Of a stretch of DNA of 64,000 nt, positions 14,301-26,710 are shown in pieces. The first letter of the stretch is position 1; each line of letters opens with the position of its first letter. The DNA lies in contig NC_087078.1 in the NCBI RefSeq assembly GCF_026151205.1, positions 3,252,175 through 3,316,174 of the forward strand, given 5' to 3'. Made by a program: the position numbers and the translations under genes. This DNA comes from Bolinopsis microptera. Taxonomy: Eukaryota; Ctenophora; Tentaculata; Lobata; Bolinopsidae. Under the pieces are notes generated by a model that was not told the DNA's origin, ran no database searches, and saw only the letters and a program-made list of their open reading frames with translations.

Positions 14301-17300
14301 CTAACTGAACAGCGCGAGACTGGGGAACATAACGCCGGGGCCCGGGGTGTAAGCCTTAAAACCCTTGTAGTGCATACTTCCTAGTAGCAATGACGTCATA
14401 CTTGAAAGTGCATAAGTGTGATTATTTTTACCAATTTAGCTACATTTTCCCTGAATCACGTTCCAATATAACAGGATACTATTCAGTTGACGTGGAATTA
14501 AGGCAGGAGCGTCCGTGAATTTAACTGCAGTTTGAATATATTTTTCATTTCAGTGAATATATCGTGTTTCTAAAAACTAATCCATGTCATTAGAACCAGT
14601 CACAAAATCATTAACTATTAATAAACCAGACCAAGTAAGGATTGACCGATAATTGAACCCAATTTGGTGAACGCACGTACGGTATATGCTTGTTAGCTCA
14701 GACCTCGTGCTCAAAATTCACTTCAGACCTTGTCAGCTATAAGTACGCTTATCGTCTGAATTTTGCCTGGCAAATTTTGGAATTTGGCCGCCAATTTTTA
14801 AATCAAAAATCGGCTTCCTTAGTATCCACATTTAAACAGATATAAAGCTATAACTTACAGAGAATATGTAGTTTAGGCTTACCTTTCATATAAAGTAAGT
14901 TTCATTCAAAAATATTGATAGTTGGCTAATTTATGGGACGAAATCTACCAAATTTGGTGCGTATGCCCAAATATGGGCATATGATTTTTGGCTCATAACT
15001 CAGTCATTTTTTGTCCAATCTTAATGAAATTTCATATACGAGTTCAGGAGACCACTAGCTACAAGTAAAGCACCTTAAACCTGGGTTTTGGGCATGTTCA
15101 GGGTATTTGGCTAAATTGGGCCAAAAAATACCCATTGGCCCCCCCCCCCCCCTCTTAACACGTTAAACACAACATAATTACTACAAAACCGATCAAAATA
15201 GCGCTCGCAAATCTTTGCACGTGCACGTGCGTGTAACAATCCTCGTTACCATGGTTACTATGCAACCTTTTGCTTTTTACGTAATTTGACGTGGGTGGTT
15301 GCACAGACATACAGACATACAAAGATAATCTTTTGAATTATAAGTAAGATACCGGCCAATTATATTTTACAATTACCTATTATTATTAACAATGAAATAT
15401 TGTTTATGTTAAACTTAGTACCTACAAACTGTAAGCTAAATCTGCAAAGAAAGGTGGTGGTGATTGGTGAGTTACCTGCATGTCAGTAAGGTTGTGCATT
15501 ATGTCGCTATCATAGCTAGATTTAGCCGGTTTCGGCAGTTTCTTAGCGTCCTCTTCATTACTGATAAGCGTGTACATGAGCGCCATCTCTTGTCTCTCTT
15601 TTTTCTTATTCATATCGTCTGTTGTCTAATAGCATCCCTTTAAAGGAACTCGTAGGTCCTTTGTTAGCATCTGCTTTATGAATATCGGGATGATGTTAGG
15701 GGGGTGGAACCGATAAGTGCATGCAAGTAGTAATTGATTACATACAGTATGAGTACTATACTCAAAAGAACAGAAGGTTAGTTTCAGGAATTTTCTTTGA
15801 TTCTCAATTAAATCAAAAATCGAAACATCAAACTTGATTCAAAACGATAGTATAAACGGATTGCTGTCCTTTTAAAAAGTTGCAACTATGAGCATAAGAA
15901 CAGTTAGTGAGCTAGCTGCCGAGGAAGTTCGTAATTGGAATAGGATAAGATGAATAATATCTCCTCAGTCACTAAACAAATGTTATATTGTGTCATAGTC
16001 TGGACGGATACGATAATTTATATGTCCCATTCGAAGTCTAAAGTTACAAAAAGAACAGTCGTTCAAAGAACTTCACACCTTCTTAGACCAATGGTCTCGA
16101 GATTTAAAATGAATTATGGAACACTTGGTACGGCAGTTTGAAACTTAAAGAACATGAAATCACTATTTATAATTAGTATGGAAGCTAAGGATTTATAGCA
16201 CAATGCGGCGTGCTTTCTAAATCCGAAATGGACACCAAGGTTTACAGATTTTTAAAAATATTGAATTCTTTTTGTTGGCCGTGGTGGCGGTTCTAATGAC
16301 CCATTTACAAAAAAGATAAAACAACATTATAATAATATAACACGTTTTAAAACCTACTAAAACCCGGTAAAAACTTAAGAACTCTAAAGCTCGGACCTCA
16401 TAATTCTGCCTAAAGATTCACTGAATCATTCAGTGCATGTATCTAGCTTAAATATGACTTTCGAATAATAACATTTCCTGATTTCCAGTATAACAAAAGA
16501 CCTAAGAAATAGTATGCCAATTACATCGTAATTTCTAACATAGAAGACCGCGCTGATCCTCGATCCATAACTAATTGTTTTCGATTATTGATAAATTGAG
16601 GTCCTCACTCCTCTTCAACAACATTACCAGAGCTACACGTATTAATTTTCAAAGATAAACATAGTTAAAGGCCACCGTTGAGAAATCATTGCAGTCATGG
16701 AACGAAATACACTATGATGTCAACTCAGTCTATTTTGATGTCTGGACATTTACTGTCAGGATCTCCTTATTTTTGGAGATTCTCGTGTCAGTTTCTGTAC
16801 TACGAGGACTCTGGAAACAAAATACATTCCCGTTATCTTGCTACCTTTTATCAAATATAACCAGCCAAATATTATACCAGAGACAAGAGAAAATAAGAGA
16901 AATTTAAGAACCACAAGATGATAATGTTAACAGCACCTACCTAGCTGCTAGACGTAGAAGCAAAAGAGTCATCTGCTTGGAATGCTAAGTATTTAAGTGC
17001 AGTAACATACTGTGACCTGTTGTGGGCATCCTACCATACCTTTCTGCCCTAATTGTAACAAAATCTCAGAGCCTTCGAAAATTAATTTGTCCAATTAAGT
17101 TTATGTTGTTAAAGGAGATCTCTTAATTTGTCATTGTCCGCTGTAGCTTCAAAATCTTCATTAAAGGGAGCCTAATTTCAATTAACAATGACGAAATGAG
17201 GTAAATCTAAATAAGCACGCACATATAAGCATACGGTATACAAAATGTGCCAGCGTACTGCGGCTGCTAGGCTAACATTAGGCTACTTCATACACAGTGT

Positions 17301-19869
17301 TAGCTGAAGTCATAATCTGGGATAACATTTCCTCGTGAGATAATACATACCTCACGTACGTACGCACTGAGTCAAAACTTTGCTTTTATCCGCAATCCGG
17401 GGTCGTTGATCCGATAGACTGCTTGGGCCGTGAAAACATTACGCACAATTAAGAAAAATCACGTACATTCACAAGAAACAATAATATTTCTCCCCGGAAA
17501 ATATACACAAGTCGCAACCGCAGACCTAGGAATATTTTCTACCAGCTCTACAGTATATAATACGACACAACCAGTGGTTATTTTAACGGTTTCCGTAATA
17601 TAAACTCTATGACCCTCCATTACTAAATAGATAAAATCACGTACTAATAAGTAACGTCTCTCTCTCTCTGAGAAAAAAAATATCTCTCTCTGATTTTTCT
17701 TAATTGTGCGTAATGTTTTCACGGCCCAAGCAGTCTATCGGATCAACGACCCCGGATTGCGGATAAAAGCAAAGTTTTGACTCTCTCTCTCTCTCTCTCC
17801 AGTGTGGCACGTGGGTGCATGACTGCATGCCAGTCAGCTGTAAACCTACCACAATATGCTAATTTGTGAGTTCTGGCTATTATACTAGACACTGGGTTTG
17901 TCTGTTGTGAGTATTGACTTCCGGTATATTTATTAAGGTTAACTAATAACTATGGGTTGGTAAGTATATGCTTTTTTGCAATCTTATCTTACTTTAACTT
18001 AATCGTGTTCTATTTGACCGAGTTTTGATCGGACGGGTTGTAAAAATAAAATATAAACAATCGCAATTAAAATATCAGGAACTGAAAATAAGCTACAGTG
18101 TTCACATGATTCAAGATTGAAGATACTAAGTATTTGTTCATATCATCTACTTAGCGTGTGAAGTAAAGTAGGATGGAACCTTCTAAATCAGAGCAGAAGT
18201 GAGGTTTCCCAAAGGCTAGTGGTCGAAACGTAGGTCAATCACAATGGAATCTATTATAGTTCTACATTTGATTTTAAATGAATTACGAAAAAATCACAGA
18301 TAGACGTCGATCACAGTGGCCTCTCAAATCACAAACGAGAGAAAAAATACTAACGTATCCGGGAATTTGAGAACTCAAAATTTGAGTCCATCTCATTGTC
18401 ATAATTAACCTGTACTGGGGATCCCAGGCTATAATGTTCATATAATATAGATTGGGCAGAATGACAGGCTGAGCGCCGCCGAGTAATGGCCTAATCGCTG
18501 CTGGATATGACATTTTTGAGGATTACGGCAGCTTGTAAGTTGTAGTTGTACGCTGTTTTAACGTTTCACTTCGATACTGAATATTACAAATTTCCAGGGA
18601 AGTTACTGGGCGGCGCTCAGCCTGTCACTCTGCCGAATCTCTATTCTATATGTTTATGAACATTATAGCCTGGGATTCCCAGGTAACAGGGAAGGTGCTA
18701 CCTTCTCAGGATTTTAAAGTTTGATTTTGATATTACATACTTGAATAACAAATTTTAAAACGGTTTTAAAATCCCAAATCAGTTAAAACCGACCATCGTT
18801 AATCACAGAATATGTTAACCATGTAGCATTAGTCTCCACAAATTGTAAAAGTATTTGGTGTTTTACTTCAACTCCAGCGATCGAATGGAACGACAATATA
18901 ATAATAAAACATATCAATGAGATGGGTGTTGCAGGTAACGGATTTCATTTCATATGACTGTGAGCTATTATAATAGGACTAGGAGCATATGACTATGCGA
19001 GAAACAATTGCAAAATGTGCAGAGATGTCTTAGTTTTGAAGATCCTTTCAAATGATCATCACAATTAGTGACTTTAATTAATTAAGATTATTATAAGTTA
19101 GTTGTCATACGTACGTCATGCGACGTACGATTTTCCATACGTCATGACGTATGACAAAGTTATAAGTTATAAATGTATACGACGACGATACTTGAGACTA
19201 ACAGTGTGCAAGTGTTCTTATGTTTCTCTACAAGCCACTCCCTGTCAAATGTCTAGTGAACCAATGAATAGAAAGCAACAATAGAAAGTCGAAGAGAACA
19301 CGTATATAAAATATCGGATGTCATTCATAATTGAAATCGGAAAGTAACGATGAAACGAATTGTCATTGTGGAAAAACCCACATACCACATAGTCATACGT
19401 GAAGTTGAACAGTAACGGAAAAGCAAATATAAACAAGCGAGAACAATTTGATTTGGGTCATCAGCTCCAAGCTCATATTCTAATTCACTGTTAGTGTTTA
19501 TTCACCACCTTTGTAATTCAATTGCACTCAATCATGTTGGCAATTTATTTGATTATCTTGATTTCATCGAATAAAGATAACCTTTTGTAGGCAGATCGTT
19601 ATTCTTTGACCTCGAAATTCTTGAACCCTGCCGGCAGCCCCCGCCGTTTCCGTTTCACTTTGGAGATTGATCACACTTATGCGAACACAAAAAGAAGAAT
19701 TATCAAAACTTACATTTTGATTAAGAATCTTTACCTCCTCGGATGACAAATCGTATTCCTTCTTCGCCAGTCTCTTCTTTCCTGCATAGCCGTCTAGATC
19801 AAGTGATAAGCAAGAGGCGAAACTAACGTTTTCTGAGTCACTGTCTGATCCGTTGCTGTTCTCGAACCA
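5324..19869 (-). CDS. Calmodulin-like four-EF-hand protein with long disordered N-terminal region (multi-exon, 5' end not found)
   Basis: Minus-strand exons with consensus splice sites, in transcription order: 19869-19714, 15625-15476, 11081-10785, 9629-9528, 7050-6993, 6757-6576, 5806-5700 and 5399-5324 (stop TAG). Phases join throughout, giving about 375 residues. The last four exons clearly form one calmodulin-like domain. EF1 loop DKDGNNTIDCSE, EF2 DLNTTGTIDFNE and EF4 DVDGDGTITADE keep the acidic positions 1 and 12. EF3 DKEGNGYLSLEQ has Gln at position 12 and probably binds Ca2+ weakly. The upstream exons encode low-complexity S/E/K-rich sequence, including WFENSNGSDSDSE and an acidic block of DLE repeats ending DEFWDDE. 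That they belong to the same transcript is inferred from strand, order and phase. The family suggests a Ca2+ sensor; the target is unknown. TTTATT at 4694-4699 is a possible minus-strand polyadenylation signal. The large introns hold several transposons. Confidence 0.7.
6148..6576. repeat. 42-bp minisatellite (about 10 units) abutting a splice donor
   Basis: Tandem copies of a 42-bp unit containing ACCAATCAGAGCCCAGTATC and CTAGTCATGTGACTCAGTAC. Units around 6420-6520 carry many 1-2 base indels while the flanking ones are near identical. The array ends exactly at the 5' splice site of exon 6757-6576, so each unit repeats the donor-side sequence GGTTAGTACTGAGTC (minus strand). Confidence 0.95.
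7090..7290. repeat. Degenerate TTTTAGTGTG-type simple repeat
   Basis: Irregularly spaced copies of TTTTAGTGTG/ATTTAGTGTG within an intron of the EF-hand gene. It is not regular enough to be telomeric. Confidence 0.6.
7811..8974. mobile_element. Non-autonomous TIR DNA transposon with about ten internal copies of its end motif
   Basis: Ends CTGCCGTTTTCTCAGAAAAG (7811) and, inverted, the sequence finishing CTGAGAAATCGGCAG (8974) form roughly 30-bp terminal inverted repeats. The element is flanked by TGTA on both sides (7807-7810 and 8975-8978), a possible 4-bp target duplication. The TIR core, essentially GGACTTACTTCCTTTTCTGA, recurs inside in both orientations near 8051, 8085, 8125, 8630, 8695, 8735, 8757, 8825 and 8945. 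There is no transposase frame. It lies in the EF-hand gene intron between exons 9629-9528 and 7050-6993. Superfamily not assigned. Confidence 0.75.
9557..9603 (-). repeat. In-frame 9-bp repeat (GACTTAGAG) encoding DLE repeats
   Basis: Five perfect 9-bp repeats on the minus strand within exon 9629-9528, read as consecutive DLE tripeptides before VVEDEFWDDE. A length-variable, strongly acidic coding repeat next to the EF-hand domain. Confidence 0.85.
13040..13290. repeat. Degenerate repeat of AGTTCGTTAGAA units
   Basis: AGTTCGTTAGAA-like blocks, spaced roughly 30-60 bp and separated by A-rich sequence, occur five or six times in an intron of the EF-hand gene. No coding potential is evident. 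Confidence 0.55.
14760..15165. mobile_element. Diverged half copy of palindromic element family E3
   Basis: It carries the E3 core (TTTGGCCGCCAATTTT), the module CTCATAACTCAGTCATTTTT, GGCATGTTCAGGGTATTTGG, and a terminal C run of about 14 at 15141. It matches one arm of the E3 copies at 31918-33416 and 37828-39239, with more divergence and no opposite arm. Sits in an EF-hand gene intron. Confidence 0.75.
17369..17783. mobile_element. MITE with perfect 92-bp terminal inverted repeats
   Basis: 17369-17460 (starts GAGTCAAAACTTTGCTTTTA) is repeated as its exact reverse complement at 17692-17783, enclosing a 231-bp loop that ends in short (TC)n runs. There is no reading frame for a transposase. 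The (CT)n run after 17783 blurs the right boundary and no target duplication is clear. Perfect arms suggest recent insertion or arm homogenisation. Confidence 0.88.
18409..18690. mobile_element. Small inverted-repeat element, copy 1
   Basis: Arms 18409-18489 and 18603-18690 are imperfect reverse complements, sharing GGATCCCAGGCTATAATGTT and CAGGCTGAGCGCCGCC, with a loop of about 113 bp. A diverged single arm recurs at 21251-21349, so this is a repeat family and not a chance hairpin. Confidence 0.75.
19136..19153. other. Perfect 18-bp palindrome with CRE-like cores
   Basis: CATACGTCATGACGTATG is a perfect palindrome with two overlapping TGACGT half sites. The related ACGTACGTCATGCGACGTAC lies about 20 bp upstream. 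It is upstream of exon 19869-19714 only in map order (it lies in the following intron). A regulatory role is speculative. Confidence 0.4.
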
Positions 19870-21250
19870 CTGCAGTAATAGACGTGTAACGATCAGTCTA
19901 TAGTATAGATGAGTTGTTGTATTAGTACTATTTAGTTGACATAGTTTATATTCTTATTTTATTTTACCCTTTTCAGTTTTTAGATGATTTATGTTATTTG
20001 CATGCTCATGTTATAATAGAGTTTGAAGCATTGTTGCGTTTTGGGGCTTTGTAATACTATGACGGCATTGCTTTGAATTTGAATTTCTGATGATATTGAT
20101 TTTCACTTTCAGTGCTATGTAACCCATGGCAGTAACGTTGTAAAGGACTTTGAGGGGGTCTGTAGTCCCCCCGCATAGTATGTTTGTGTTTCACTGATTT
20201 GTAAACTGAAGACGTAAATAACTATAATGTTAGTTTGTAGTGCGAATAATAGTTAATCACTGGTTTACTCGACATTGCACATGGCCCTTTCATAAGTCAT
20301 AAGTGCATAATTAGTTTTTGGCGAAATATAATTTTTGGCGAATAATCAAAAATGTAAGTTATTTTAAAGTTTTCATAAAATAATATTACATTTTGTCTTC
20401 TCTGAAAAACGAGTCCAACGATCAGAAGAGTCGACGTTTTTATTTGTTTGATGTACACTGACATAGCAACACACATAGCAACACACTTAGCAACTGACAT
20501 AGCAACATAACCTGTAGAACTAGAGAACGTAGACAAAGCTTCCATTAACTTATTGTTAACTTAATTAAGATGTATCAATTTTGGTTCTAACTAATATAAT
20601 GACTAATATCAGTAGTACAGGAGTAGACAACCTTTAGGCTTAGCACGTGCATTTATCATTTAATTACTTCCATTAGACGTCAATTACAGATTATCGTGCT
20701 GTAAAGTAGGTAATGTATGTTAATATATTGTTGTTATGAGCAGAAACAGTCGGTCCTCTGGGCTTATCTCGGTATAGTATCTGGTGTTACTTTATACTTG
20801 AAAAATTTATTTCAGTTATGTTGTAATTTCACTCGTATCTTATCAGTTCACTGCTTATCAGCGCCATCGCAGCTACTGACTACTCGTGGATCATTTGTAA
20901 TGTAAAAAACATAATCTCATTGTCAACATTTTTAACAAAAATAAAGCTAAGAAAGAGGTGCTCAGTCAACGGGTCAATCGAGGACCGGGCCGATTTACAC
21001 GGATCAGTAATTCAGTAGTTGTTTATGACCAGTCGAACTTGAAGAATGAACTGATCACACCGCAATGCCAATAGTGAATAGAAAGTGGTGAAACTTCAAA
21101 AAGAAATATTGGACAGAAAAAACAAAAAGTTGAAGCCACTTCAATACAAAAATTGACCATAATATTAATAAATACCATACTAATAGTAATAAATAAATAA
21201 ATACAGTTCAAACGGAAATTCGCTCTGCTCTGCTCTTTATTGTTTATACA

Positions 21251-21349
21251 CTTACTGGGCCGGGCAGCGGGCTCAGTTTGTCATTTCGCCGCAGCTTATA
21301 GTTATATTTATGTGTTTATGAACACTATCAGCCTGGGGTCCCCAAGTAA
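21251..21349. mobile_element. Diverged single arm of the 18.4-kb inverted-repeat element
   Basis: CTTACTGGGCCGGGCAGCGG through GTTTATGAACACTATCAGCC and GGGGTCCCCA parallels the right arm at 18603-18690 with several substitutions. No opposite arm was found nearby. Confidence 0.6.
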
Positions 21350-22359
21350 AGTGAAACCGTAAGTGCAGTTCCAAGTACCAACTTGGTTCGAAATGTTGTG
21401 AAGAGAATTTGGAGACAGTTGTTCGTAGCACTATGGAAACGCATGTTTGCCAAAAATTAGTAACACACCTGCGTTTATAACACACGTAAATGCGTTAACA
21501 CGCTGCAAACCCCTTTTGATCCGGCCGCGGCCGGAGTACACGCTTCGCGTGCACGAGAGAGGTAATGGTATACAACGTGTAGCAACACATACACTTCCGA
21601 CTACCTACGAAGCGCATGTGTATCTAAAGTTCGTGACACCAGACACACATGCTCCACCTAGCGTCCTACTACATGTGTAATGTTTGTAAAATGAATCTCT
21701 ATCTTTATCCCTATCTTTATATTTCTATCTCTATATTTATCTCTCTATTACGTGATGAACTCGTCTATACTATACGTCTATACTATACTCGCGGTATCGT
21801 CAATACTAATAGCAAATAGACAATACTTCTCAAGGCGGGAGCGTGCTCAGCTAGCTCAGTGCTATATATATATACTGCACACACGGTTACCAGGCGCGCG
21901 GGCCTATCCCAATATGATTATGAGCGTCGCTTTTTCTTAACGGGTAATAAGGTGATACTCGTATAAAATATTTGTTTCAAATATTACTATTAGTATTAGA
22001 CTGTCGCTACGAGTCCAACTCAGCGTGCGTCTTAGTAAGTTATAAACCTATAACGCTTTTTTGAGCTCCTCCGCGTAATCTCGTATACGTCCGGTCGTGA
22101 GAACTGACAACTGAGACTGAGAAAAGCGATCAATAGTGAATAACACTAACAGTAGCAAGCTAGTAACAAGCTAATAACAGTAACCATGTGCTTTCGCGCC
22201 GCCACGGGCGCGCTTGTTTTACAATTTTTATACCGCCGGGTCGGCAGGTGCGTGCTACTGCAAGTGCAATTAAACGCAAGGGCTCTGGATAGAGCAAACT
22301 AGGTAACACGCGCGGAAAGGCTCCAGTTATTTAATTGGCAACGAATCGAGTTTACTTAG

Positions 22360-22397
22360 GCCGATCCCCTATATAGGGCCGATACCCTATATAGGGC
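22360..22397. repeat. Two tandem CCCTATATAGGG palindromes
   Basis: GGCCGATCCCCTATATAGGG is followed directly by a second GCCGATACCCTATATAGGG unit. Each contains a perfect 12-bp palindrome around TATATA. Function unknown. Confidence 0.6.
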
Positions 22398-22538
22398 TCC
22401 AAGCTAGTCTATAATTTTCATAAAAATTGCAATTAAACTTTGAAGTTGATTCACGATGTCAATCCTTCGCATCTCGCCGATCTGCATACGATCTGATAAC
22501 GTCGAACTGTATGTAGGCTGTATAGCGTATAGTGTATT

Positions 22539-25500
22539 TGACCAAAACCCATAATCATGGGTAGAGTGGGCCGCTACCAGTGTCTCTCTTTCCCAAACAA
22601 AAGGAAATGATATTAATTTGATTGACCGTTCTCAAATGCAAAATGATACCGAGAATGAAATCGGTCGCTCGCTTTTCCCATTCATTCACGGCTTACGAAT
22701 TGTAATAAGTTTCGATTGATTAGGTACATCAATCAGATGCTGTAAAAATCTCTTTGGGTTGCGTTCGGGTCGATACCTAGTATTTCGGGGTAAGGGTGGT
22801 AGTTATTACTTATTGAATTAGCTGAAGTTTATTGAATCTTTATTGCCGAGTACAGCTACCTTTGAGTAGTTCTTCTTAATCTATTACAATTGTAAATGAA
22901 TGGGAAAAGCGAGCGACCGATTTCATTCACGGTATCATTTTGCATTTGAGAACGGTCAATCAAATTAATATCATTTCCTTTTGTTTGGGAAAGAGAGACA
23001 CTGGCAGCGGTCCACTCTACCCATGATTATGGGTTTTGGTAAAATATCATCTCTTTTTGATTATAATGTCAGGGTACTTTATAAAGTCGAAATATAAACT
23101 GATATCTTCATTAATAAGGAGGAAGTTTCAACAATTTCGAAATTTTTCCTTTAAAAACATTCCTTGTGTTTAGGGAAGCATATCGGTCGATCACTGACTG
23201 AATATGCCACTTAATACTCATTCAAGTTGGCATTAAATTCATTTATAATGACATTAAACTGTCGTGGCAAAGCAGAATTTGTTGGAAATCACGAATGAGC
23301 AAAATTCTCACCTTTCGCACGTGCAAACTTTGAGCGGACGTTGCGTGCGCATCCAATATTGAATCGCCGTACATTTTTGCATGTAATTGTTTTATATATA
23401 GTTTGATAAGCATGCAAAGTTTCAAAGTATTTCAAGAAGAACTGTAATCACAACGGCACTCTAAAGTTGACAGAAAATGACGAAAACAGCAATTTTCAGT
23501 GATTTTAGCAATTTTCTATCAATTTGGGCGTGTCCCCACGTGTGCAACTTTTCGATTTTCAACTTTAAAACTAGCCTAATACACAATTTATACCTATAGG
23601 AAGCAGAACTGAGCTCCACAACCCAAGGCATGGCCCAACACCAGAGAATACTAAATCGCAAAATTGACGTTTTTATAAAATAATTTTTCAAAAAAGCACA
23701 AACTTCAATGACGAATATCTTTATGAAGGAGCAAGCTAGAAAAACTTTCCGGTAGATTTTCAGAATGCTTGAACAATTATCTAAGATACAAATTTCCTCA
23801 GATTTTGAATAAAATACTCCTTAATGGTTTAAAATTAATTTTAAAAGTTAATACTTTGTCAAAAATCAAGTTTTAAAAACGGTTAACTTGATGACGTCAT
23901 CAAGGGGTGTTTATGACGTCAAATAATTTTTTTACACAATGTAAACTAAAGTATAAATAATTATTTGCAAGACCTGTGGTCGGAAATGGCTGTATCTTTT
24001 ATACTTTGGAATCTATGGACACTTAAATACAGGCTACAATTGACTGGCAAAGCGTCTATCCCTGAATCACAGTGCTGGCAAGCACGACCGTTGCATTTAC
24101 TGTGGGTATACTATGTTCCCCATTTACTATTATACCCCCTTTACTATTATACCCCCTTTACTATTATCCCCCTTTTACTATTATACCCCCTTTGGTACAC
24201 GTTACAAGCCTCTTTTGTGCACGCGAAGGCCGCCGCCTCCGGCAGGAGTTTTCCAGGCATTAAGACTCATCGGAAGTCGTTCAGCAGATTTATTTTTAGT
24301 TCAAAACATTCTAATTTGATGTCAAAGATGACAGGAATAAAAAATAGTTATGTTCAGATTTTTAAGAAATTTCCATAAAATACTCGCCAGCACTGTTATA
24401 CGAAATTCGGTAAAAAACCCAAAATCGCCATATTCAGGTGCCCTAAAAACCATGTTAAAAGTTAAAATTGAGTTAGAGATCTGAAATTTTTCAGGGCGTC
24501 TAGACGTTGACCAAATTGACTGCAAAAAAAGTTTCAGGTTTCAGGAGCATCGGGAAATGGGTTTTCTAGAACACTTGATTTACGACAGATTGTCGGGACA
24601 TATACATACATACATATATATTCAGGGATAGACGCTTTGCCAGTCAATTGTAGCCTGTATTTAAGTGTCCATAGATTCAAAAGTATAAAAGATACAGCCA
24701 TTTCCGACCACAGGTCTTGCAAATAATTGTTTACACTTTAGTTTACATTGTATAAAAAATTTATTTGACGTCATAAACACCCCTTGATGACGTCATCAAG
24801 TTAACCGTTTTTAAAACTTGATTTTTTCCTTTTCACCCTTTTGAAAAAAGGCAATAGTGAAAGGTTACGAATGGAGGTTTTTGCAGAAAAACGTGGATTT
24901 TGGAGAACGAGATAGGTGGGTTTAAATATGTCGTGTGTTCGTTCGTTACCATGCAACGAAAAAGTTGGGCGCGCGCGAGGATTGCTTGCGGAGATGTGAT
25001 GTATAGATAGCCTGTGATCTATGAATGCGCGGCGCGACTGTGTATATAATGCATGTAATGTATAATATTACTATTAGGTAATACACCCAATTTGTACGTG
25101 GCACGCGTAGTGTATTGATGTGTACACGAGTATAGTTTACCTTTGCTGATAATTTCTTGAATTACAGATACAAGTTAAGTTCTACGGCAATTGAACTGAA
25201 TTTCAAGTGTTTCCCGTATTTGATGCATAATTGATCAATATTATTATCATGAAGATTGAAGTGAGCTGATTGGAGCTTATAGTTATACTTATACTTAAAT
25301 TTATAGTAAATGTGAAATGGAAATCTAGCGTCCGCCAAAACGAAACAACGGGCGCAATTCTTGTTGACAAAGTAATAACTTTTAAAATTAATTTTAACCC
25401 ATTAAGGAGTAATTTTATTCAAAATCTGAGGAAATTTGTACCTTAGATAATTGTTCAAGCATTCTGAAAATCTACCGGAAAGTTTTTCTAGCTTGCTCCT

Positions 25501-26690
25501 TCATAAAGATATTTGTCATTGAAGTTTGTGCTTTTTTGAAGAATTATTTTATAAAAACGTCAATTTTGCGATTTAGTATTCTCTGGTGTTGGGCCATGCC
25601 TTGGGTTGTGGAGCTCAGTTCTGCTTCTTATAGGTATAAATTGTGCATTAGGCTAGTTTTAAAGTTGAAAATCGAAAAGTTGCACACGTGGGGACACGCC
25701 CAAATTGATAGAAAATTGCTAAAATCACTGAAAATTGCTGTTTTCGTCATTTTCTGTCAACTTTAGAGTGCCGTTGTGATTACAGTTCTTCTTGAAATAC
25801 TTTGAAACTTTGCATGCTTATCAAGCTATATATAAAACAATTACATACAAAAATTTACGGCGATTCAATATTGGATGCGCATGCAACGTCCGCTCAAAGT
25901 TTGCACGTGCGAAAGGTGAGAATTTTGCTCATTCGTGATTTCCAACAAATTCTGCTTTGCCACGACAGTTTAATGTCATTATATATGAATTTAATGTCAA
26001 CTTGAATGAGTATTAAGTGGTATATTCAGTCAGTGATGGACCGATATGCTTCCCTAAACACAAGGAAATGTTTTTAAAGGAAAAATTTCGAAATCGTTGA
26101 AACTTCCTCCTTATTGTAATGAAGATATCAGTTTATATTTCGACTTTATAAAGTACCCTGACATTATAATCAAAAAGAGATGATATTTTACCAAAACCCA
26201 TAATCATGGGTAGAGTGGACCGCTGCCAGTGTCTCTCTTTCCCAAACAAAAGGAAATGATATTAATTTGATTGACCGTTCTCAAATGCAAAATGATACCG
26301 AGAATGAAATCGGTCGCTCGCTTTTCCCATTCATTCACGGCTTACGAATTGTAATAATTTTCGATTGATTACATGTCAATCAGATGCTGTAAAAATCTCT
26401 TTGGGTTGCGTTCGGGTCGATACCTAGTATTTCGGGGTAAGGGTGGTAGTTATCACTTATTGCATTAGCTGAAGTTTATTGAATCTTTATTGCCGAGTAC
26501 AGCTGCCTTTGGGTAGTTCTTCTTAATCTATTACAATTGTAAATGAATGGGAAAAGCGAGCGACCGATTTCATTCTCGGTATCATTTTGCATTTGAGAAC
26601 GGTCAATCAAATTAATATCATTTCCTTTTGTTTGGGAAAGAGAGACACTGGCAGCGGTCCACTCTACCCATGATTATGGGTTTTGGTAAA
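22539..26690. mobile_element. Composite palindromic element E1, near-complete copy
   Basis: The two halves are inverted copies: 22539-24066 pairs with 24622-26690, around a loop of 24067-24621. The outer 0.5 kb at each end (22539-23046 and 26186-26690) is itself a palindrome, with arms starting TGACCAAAACCCATAATCAT and ending in the reverse complement. The arms carry the perfect palindrome TTGATGACGTCATCAA at 23888 and 24784. The loop holds four to five CTATTATACCCCCTTTA units near 24120-24195. The right arm is broken by an unrelated 0.54-kb insertion (24832-25366). The short frames repeated on opposite strands (23461-23691 and 25536-25766) are just the two arms. No transposase was recognised; probably a non-autonomous foldback element. 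Confidence 0.85.
24832..25366. mobile_element. 0.54-kb insertion interrupting the right arm of E1
   Basis: The right E1 arm runs up to about 24830 and resumes at GACAAAGTAATAACTTTTAA (25367). The intervening sequence has no counterpart in the left arm. It starts CCTTTTCACCCTTTTGAAAA, has a GC patch (GGGCGCGCGCGAGG) and shows no obvious terminal repeats. The absence of a matching segment in the left arm is the only evidence that it is an insertion; a deletion in the left arm is the alternative. Confidence 0.55.
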
Positions 26691-26710
26691 ATATATATAT
26701 ATATATTTGA

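Larger units (their letters stand above)
19870..22536. other. Non-genic stretch
   Basis: No credible exon seen on either strand. It contains four short ACATAGCAACAC-type repeats near 20460-20510, an inverted-repeat element arm at 21251-21349, a CTATCTTTAT-rich patch near 21690-21745, and a GC-richer part at 22080-22320. An unseen first exon of the EF-hand gene could lie here. Confidence 0.5.

Noticed and set aside
23461..25766. Identical 76-codon frames on opposite strands
   Set aside because: They are the two inverted arms of E1; identity follows from the palindrome and not from protein conservation.
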